Shown here piece by piece: positions 14,656 to 16,744 of a stretch of DNA of 16,744 nucleotides. Numbering within the stretch: position 1 is the first letter of the stretch; every line of letters starts with the position of its first letter. Under the pieces are notes generated by a model. That model made no database searches, was not told where the DNA came from, and worked only from the letters and a program-made list of their open reading frames with translations. Both the position numbers and the translations under genes were made by a program. The stretch comes from Prevotella sp. Its GTDB lineage: Bacteria; Bacteroidota; Bacteroidia; Bacteroidales; Bacteroidaceae. The stretch is from contig JAFRQC010000002.1 in NCBI GenBank assembly GCA_017428805.1, positions 1 through 16,744 on the forward strand, given 5' to 3'.

Positions 14656-14981
14656 CTAGCCTTTCGTATATTTGATGGCCAGCATGGTGAGGTCGTCACT
14701 CTGTTCGGTTTCGCCAATGAACTGACGCACGGCTGCAGTCATGGTTTCTATCAGTTCATGTGGAGAATATACCCCTTCTATTGAAGAGGATATAATATCT
14801 ATCACACGTTGCCTTCCAAATTGGTCAGCACGGGCATTCTCTGCTTCCGTCAGTCCGTCGGTATAGAGGAACACCGTGGAGCCGGGGGCAATGTCGGTTT
14901 CCTGTTCCGAGAACGTCCAGTCTGGCATGATGCCGATGGGAAGGTTCGGATCGCACGGAAGCTGCTTATCCTGAAGATAGG
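14656..14981 (-). pseudogene. C-terminal fragment of a SpoIIE-type PP2C phosphatase
   Basis: About 108 residues match the last third of a SpoIIE/RsbU-type serine phosphatase domain: LPCDPNLPIGIMPDW, the FLYTDGLTEAEN motif, and EQSDDLTMLAIKY near the end. The Asp residues in TDG and SDD are metal ligands of the fold. The N-terminal two thirds of the catalytic domain, any sensor domain and the start are missing. The frame stays open to 15066, but those first 28 codons are antisense to an ATPase fragment and are not phosphatase-like. I therefore call it a remnant. An intact member would take part in partner-switching or two-component output, which cannot be claimed here. Confidence 0.75.
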
Positions 14982-15133
14982 GCGGTCTTCGTGGGCGACT
15001 AACCCTCCGTATAAAGCTTGCACCCTTCACGCTCCGTGAGTGCGAACTCTTTGCAAAAAGTGCCAACCTTGCCCTCGGCAGGAAGGATGTGCTGGAACTC
15101 TACATGATTCTCGGTGGCATACCTTACTACTTA
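14981..15133 (+). pseudogene. Internal fragment of a second AAA ATPase
   Basis: In the plus frame beginning at 14981, 51 codons read GGLRGRLTLRIKLAPFTLRECELF, continuing to DVLELYMILGGIPYYL. This is the post-sensor region of prokaryotic AAA ATPases of the DUF234-associated kind (GRLT, then a PFTL-ECE helix, then YM-GGIPYY). A TAG at 14978 closes the frame upstream, and similarity stops after GGIPYYL. Walker motifs and the C-terminus are absent, so this is a 153-nt relic. It is not a copy of the intact ATPase at 13414-14556, which has a different sequence here (FDGVTYYMQ). Confidence 0.7.
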
Positions 15134-15208
15134 ATGACCATCGGTAATCGGCTTGTTCTCTCCGCCGTACATTTCTTTCAGTTTCTCTCTAATCTCATAT
15201 AGCTCCAT
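15131..15208 (-). CDS. Short ORF or N-terminal gene fragment, unknown
   Basis: A 25-codon frame from ATG 15208 to TAA 15131 begins MELYEIREKLKEMYGGENK and ends ITDGH. The first part looks like a natural amphipathic helix, so it may be the start of a lost gene cut by the junction near 15133. I do not recognise the family. The stop codon falls exactly where the AAA fragment ends on the other strand. Confidence 0.35.
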   Translation of the reverse strand: MELYEIREKLKEMYGGENKPITDGH

Positions 15209-15233
15209 AGACTTGCCCGCTTTTAGTTATTGG

Positions 15234-15267
15234 ATATGACTCACGGGGCTGCCCCCGTGAGTCATAT
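15234..15267. terminator. 15-bp perfect hairpin after the hydrolase gene
   Basis: Arms 15234-15248 and 15253-15267 are perfect reverse complements (core GACTCACGGGG / CCCCGTGAGTC) with a 4-nt loop. The hairpin begins 3 nt after the stop codon of the DUF3089 gene, so it is probably its terminator, although no long U-run follows. Confidence 0.65.
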
Positions 15268-15270
15268 ATA

Positions 15271-16744
15271 CTATTTTGCCATATAGGCTGCGACGCGCTT
15301 AGCCACGTTCTCCTGGAGGTTTTTGTAGAAGAACGAGTAGTCGTTTTCGTGGAAGCTGGCTGGTCCGAAGAATTCGGCCCCCTCGGTGACGGGAGCTGTC
15401 GTGTTAGTCACGATTACGCCGCAGGCGAGGTTTATCTGTGCATCGACGCCGAGGTCGACGAACTCACGTGCGCCGGTTTCTTTGTTATTCACGAGCGAAC
15501 CCTTGTTCTCGCTGGCGGATGCGTAGGTTTCGTCAAGCTTCCAGTTCAACGGGTTGATGCTGATGGCACCTGGCAGAACCACGACGTTCCTGGCATTCTC
15601 CTCTACATTCTTGGGACCCTCAGTGTTATAGGTGATGATGACACCCGTGTCGCTCTCTCCAGTTGCAAACTTCAGGTATGGATAGGCTTCGAGATCGTCT
15701 TTCGTAATGGAGAAACCAATAGGATAGGCGGCTACCATGCGCTGGTAATAGTCCTGATGTTCCTTGAAGTAGTTTTTCAACACATACCTGACCATGGCCG
15801 AACCCTGGCTGTGGCCCGCGATAATGAACGGCCGACCGTTGTTGCAGTTCTCAAAGTAGTAGTCGAGTGCGGCTTTGATGTCAGTATAGGATAAACCTGC
15901 AAGTGCTGCGTCAATGTTGCCTGTCTTCTTAGCAACCTCATTGGCATACTTCATGCCAGCTTGGCGGTACCACGGCACAAACACGTTGCAAGACTCCTCG
16001 AACACGGTTGCATTCGTCTCATATTCACCCAGCGCAAGCAGAATCATCTCGGGGTTGTCGATAGGTACGTAATTGGAGGCACCATCTTCGAAACTCATGT
16101 CAACGTACGATGTCGAGTAGATGTAGATAGCATCAACGTCTTTGGTGATTTCCGGAAACGCAAGCCAGTTGACCTTATCGCTGTAATCGATAGTATCCTC
16201 TACCCTCGTCATCTGTAATGTAGCGGTGTAGGTCGAGCCGTCCTCGCGCACACGCAGAGCCGTAGCCTTAAGCACACCGTCCTGGATGCTTTCAATTTCC
16301 CACCACTCACGCAGTTCCTCGCTGTCTTTCGTGTCCTGCCAGCGGGTGCAGAGCAGTGTGCCATCGACGAAGTAGTCTGCCAGGTAGTGGGGAGCTTCCA
16401 CCCACTTGTTGTCCACCAGGTCAAAGAATGAGTAGGTGCCGTCGGGATTGCATTCCCAACGGTGCAGTTCATCGTTTGTTTCGTCACCCAGATCTCTGGT
16501 GACCTTGCCTTCCCACTCGCCAAGGAAGGCTGCTTCATAGTCCTTCGTCACGCGTTCCCAGCGTTCCTCTTCATAGACCTCCTGATGAGCCTCTTTGCCA
16601 TCCACAAGGACAGTCCATTCGGAACTCAGTACCATATCCTCATCTGTAATGGAGGAAACGGTAACATTCAGCACATGTGTGGTGTGGTCATCTTCCTTCG
16701 CTGTAATGATCATTTTGTTTCCGTCGATCTTGACGTCGGCTTCC
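15271..16744 (-). CDS. DUF3089-type alpha/beta-hydrolase with lipocalin-like N-terminus (partial)
   Basis: The frame is open to the window edge, so the start and any signal peptide lie outside; about 490 residues are visible. Counting from the ATG at 16713, residues about 60-175 resemble a lipocalin-like beta-barrel of Bacteroidetes exported proteins (FLGEWEGKV, then NPDGTYSFFD, then WWEIESIQDGVLKATA). Residues about 190-480 match DUF3089: WLAFPEITKDVDAIYIYSTSY, a nucleophile elbow G-H-S-Q-G with the catalytic Ser, then VAAYPIGFSI and a C-terminal HENDYSFFYKNL segment with the probable catalytic His. It is probably an esterase or lipase-like enzyme, exported or lipid-anchored, but the substrate is unknown. 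A codon run before ATG 16713 (to 16743) is also open, so that ATG is not the true start. Confidence 0.82.
   Translation of the reverse strand, partial: EADVKIDGNKMIITAKEDDHTTHVLNVTVSSITDEDMVLSSEWTVLVDGKEAHQEVYEEERWERVTKDYEAAFLGEWEGKVTRDLGDETNDELHRWECNPDGTYSFFDLVDNKWVEAPHYLADYFVDGTLLCTRWQDTKDSEELREWWEIESIQDGVLKATALRVREDGSTYTATLQMTRVEDTIDYSDKVNWLAFPEITKDVDAIYIYSTSYVDMSFEDGASNYVPIDNPEMILLALGEYETNATVFEESCNVFVPWYRQAGMKYANEVAKKTGNIDAALAGLSYTDIKAALDYYFENCNNGRPFIIAGHSQGSAMVRYVLKNYFKEHQDYYQRMVAAYPIGFSITKDDLEAYPYLKFATGESDTGVIITYNTEGPKNVEENARNVVVLPGAISINPLNWKLDETYASASENKGSLVNNKETGAREFVDLGVDAQINLACGVIVTNTTAPVTEGAEFFGPASFHENDYSFFYKNLQENVAKRVAAYMAK

Noticed and set aside
14982..15066. Extension of the SpoIIE fragment to an ATG at 15066
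   Set aside because: These 28 codons are antisense to a recognisable AAA ATPase segment and have no phosphatase features.

Overview
The window looks like chromosomal DNA of a Bacteroidales bacterium, most likely Prevotella or a close relative. The evidence is the gene set (Na+-free type lactate permease beside a large FAD/Fe-S lactate dehydrogenase, double-ACT SerB, CarboxypepD_reg-like exported protein, lone archaeal-type AAA ATPase, S23-type four-helix-bundle gene), the Bacteroidetes -7 promoter element TAnnTTTG in front of five genes, and the near absence of Shine-Dalgarno sequences. This placement is inferred from recognition, not from a search.

Layout. 1-261: non-coding, holding an array of GTCAAC-type repeats at regular spacing. 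262-4688 (all minus strand): read in transcription order, L-lactate permease lctP, phosphoserine phosphatase serB (3 nt after lctP), a four-helix-bundle gene enclosed by inverted GAAGTTAAAG-type repeats, and the adenine glycosylase mutY. 4893-7928 (plus): a 1011-residue FAD/4Fe-4S/CCG-domain D-lactate dehydrogenase-like protein, divergent from lctP, so that lactate import and lactate oxidation share a 204-nt control region. 8001-11660 (minus): an apparent operon of a CarboxypepD_reg-like exported protein, a PBP4-type D-Ala-D-Ala carboxypeptidase and an MscS-family channel, all envelope functions. 11814-13403 (plus): L-aspartate oxidase nadB, divergent from that operon across a 21-bp inverted repeat. 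13414-14556 (minus): an A/T-richer AAA ATPase with its own promoter. 14656-15208: a scar made of pieces of at least two unrelated genes (SpoIIE phosphatase tail on minus, AAA ATPase middle piece on plus, and a 25-codon ORF on minus). 15271 to the window edge (minus): a DUF3089-type alpha/beta-hydrolase with a lipocalin-like N-terminal part, incomplete at its 5' end.

The core genes are ordinary. What stands out is the short-repeat load: at least five unrelated purine/pyrimidine-biased tandem repeats with unit lengths of 7, 8 or 9-10 bp, placed between genes, against promoters, over a start codon, and twice inside conserved enzymes (mutY and the lactate dehydrogenase), where they add in-frame residues. 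The best candidate for an under-described system is the 542-bp unit 1288-1829: a four-helix-bundle gene bounded by two 47-nt inverted repeats made of the same units in permuted order. I see no CRISPR, tRNA, rRNA, transposase, integrase or recognisable defence operon.
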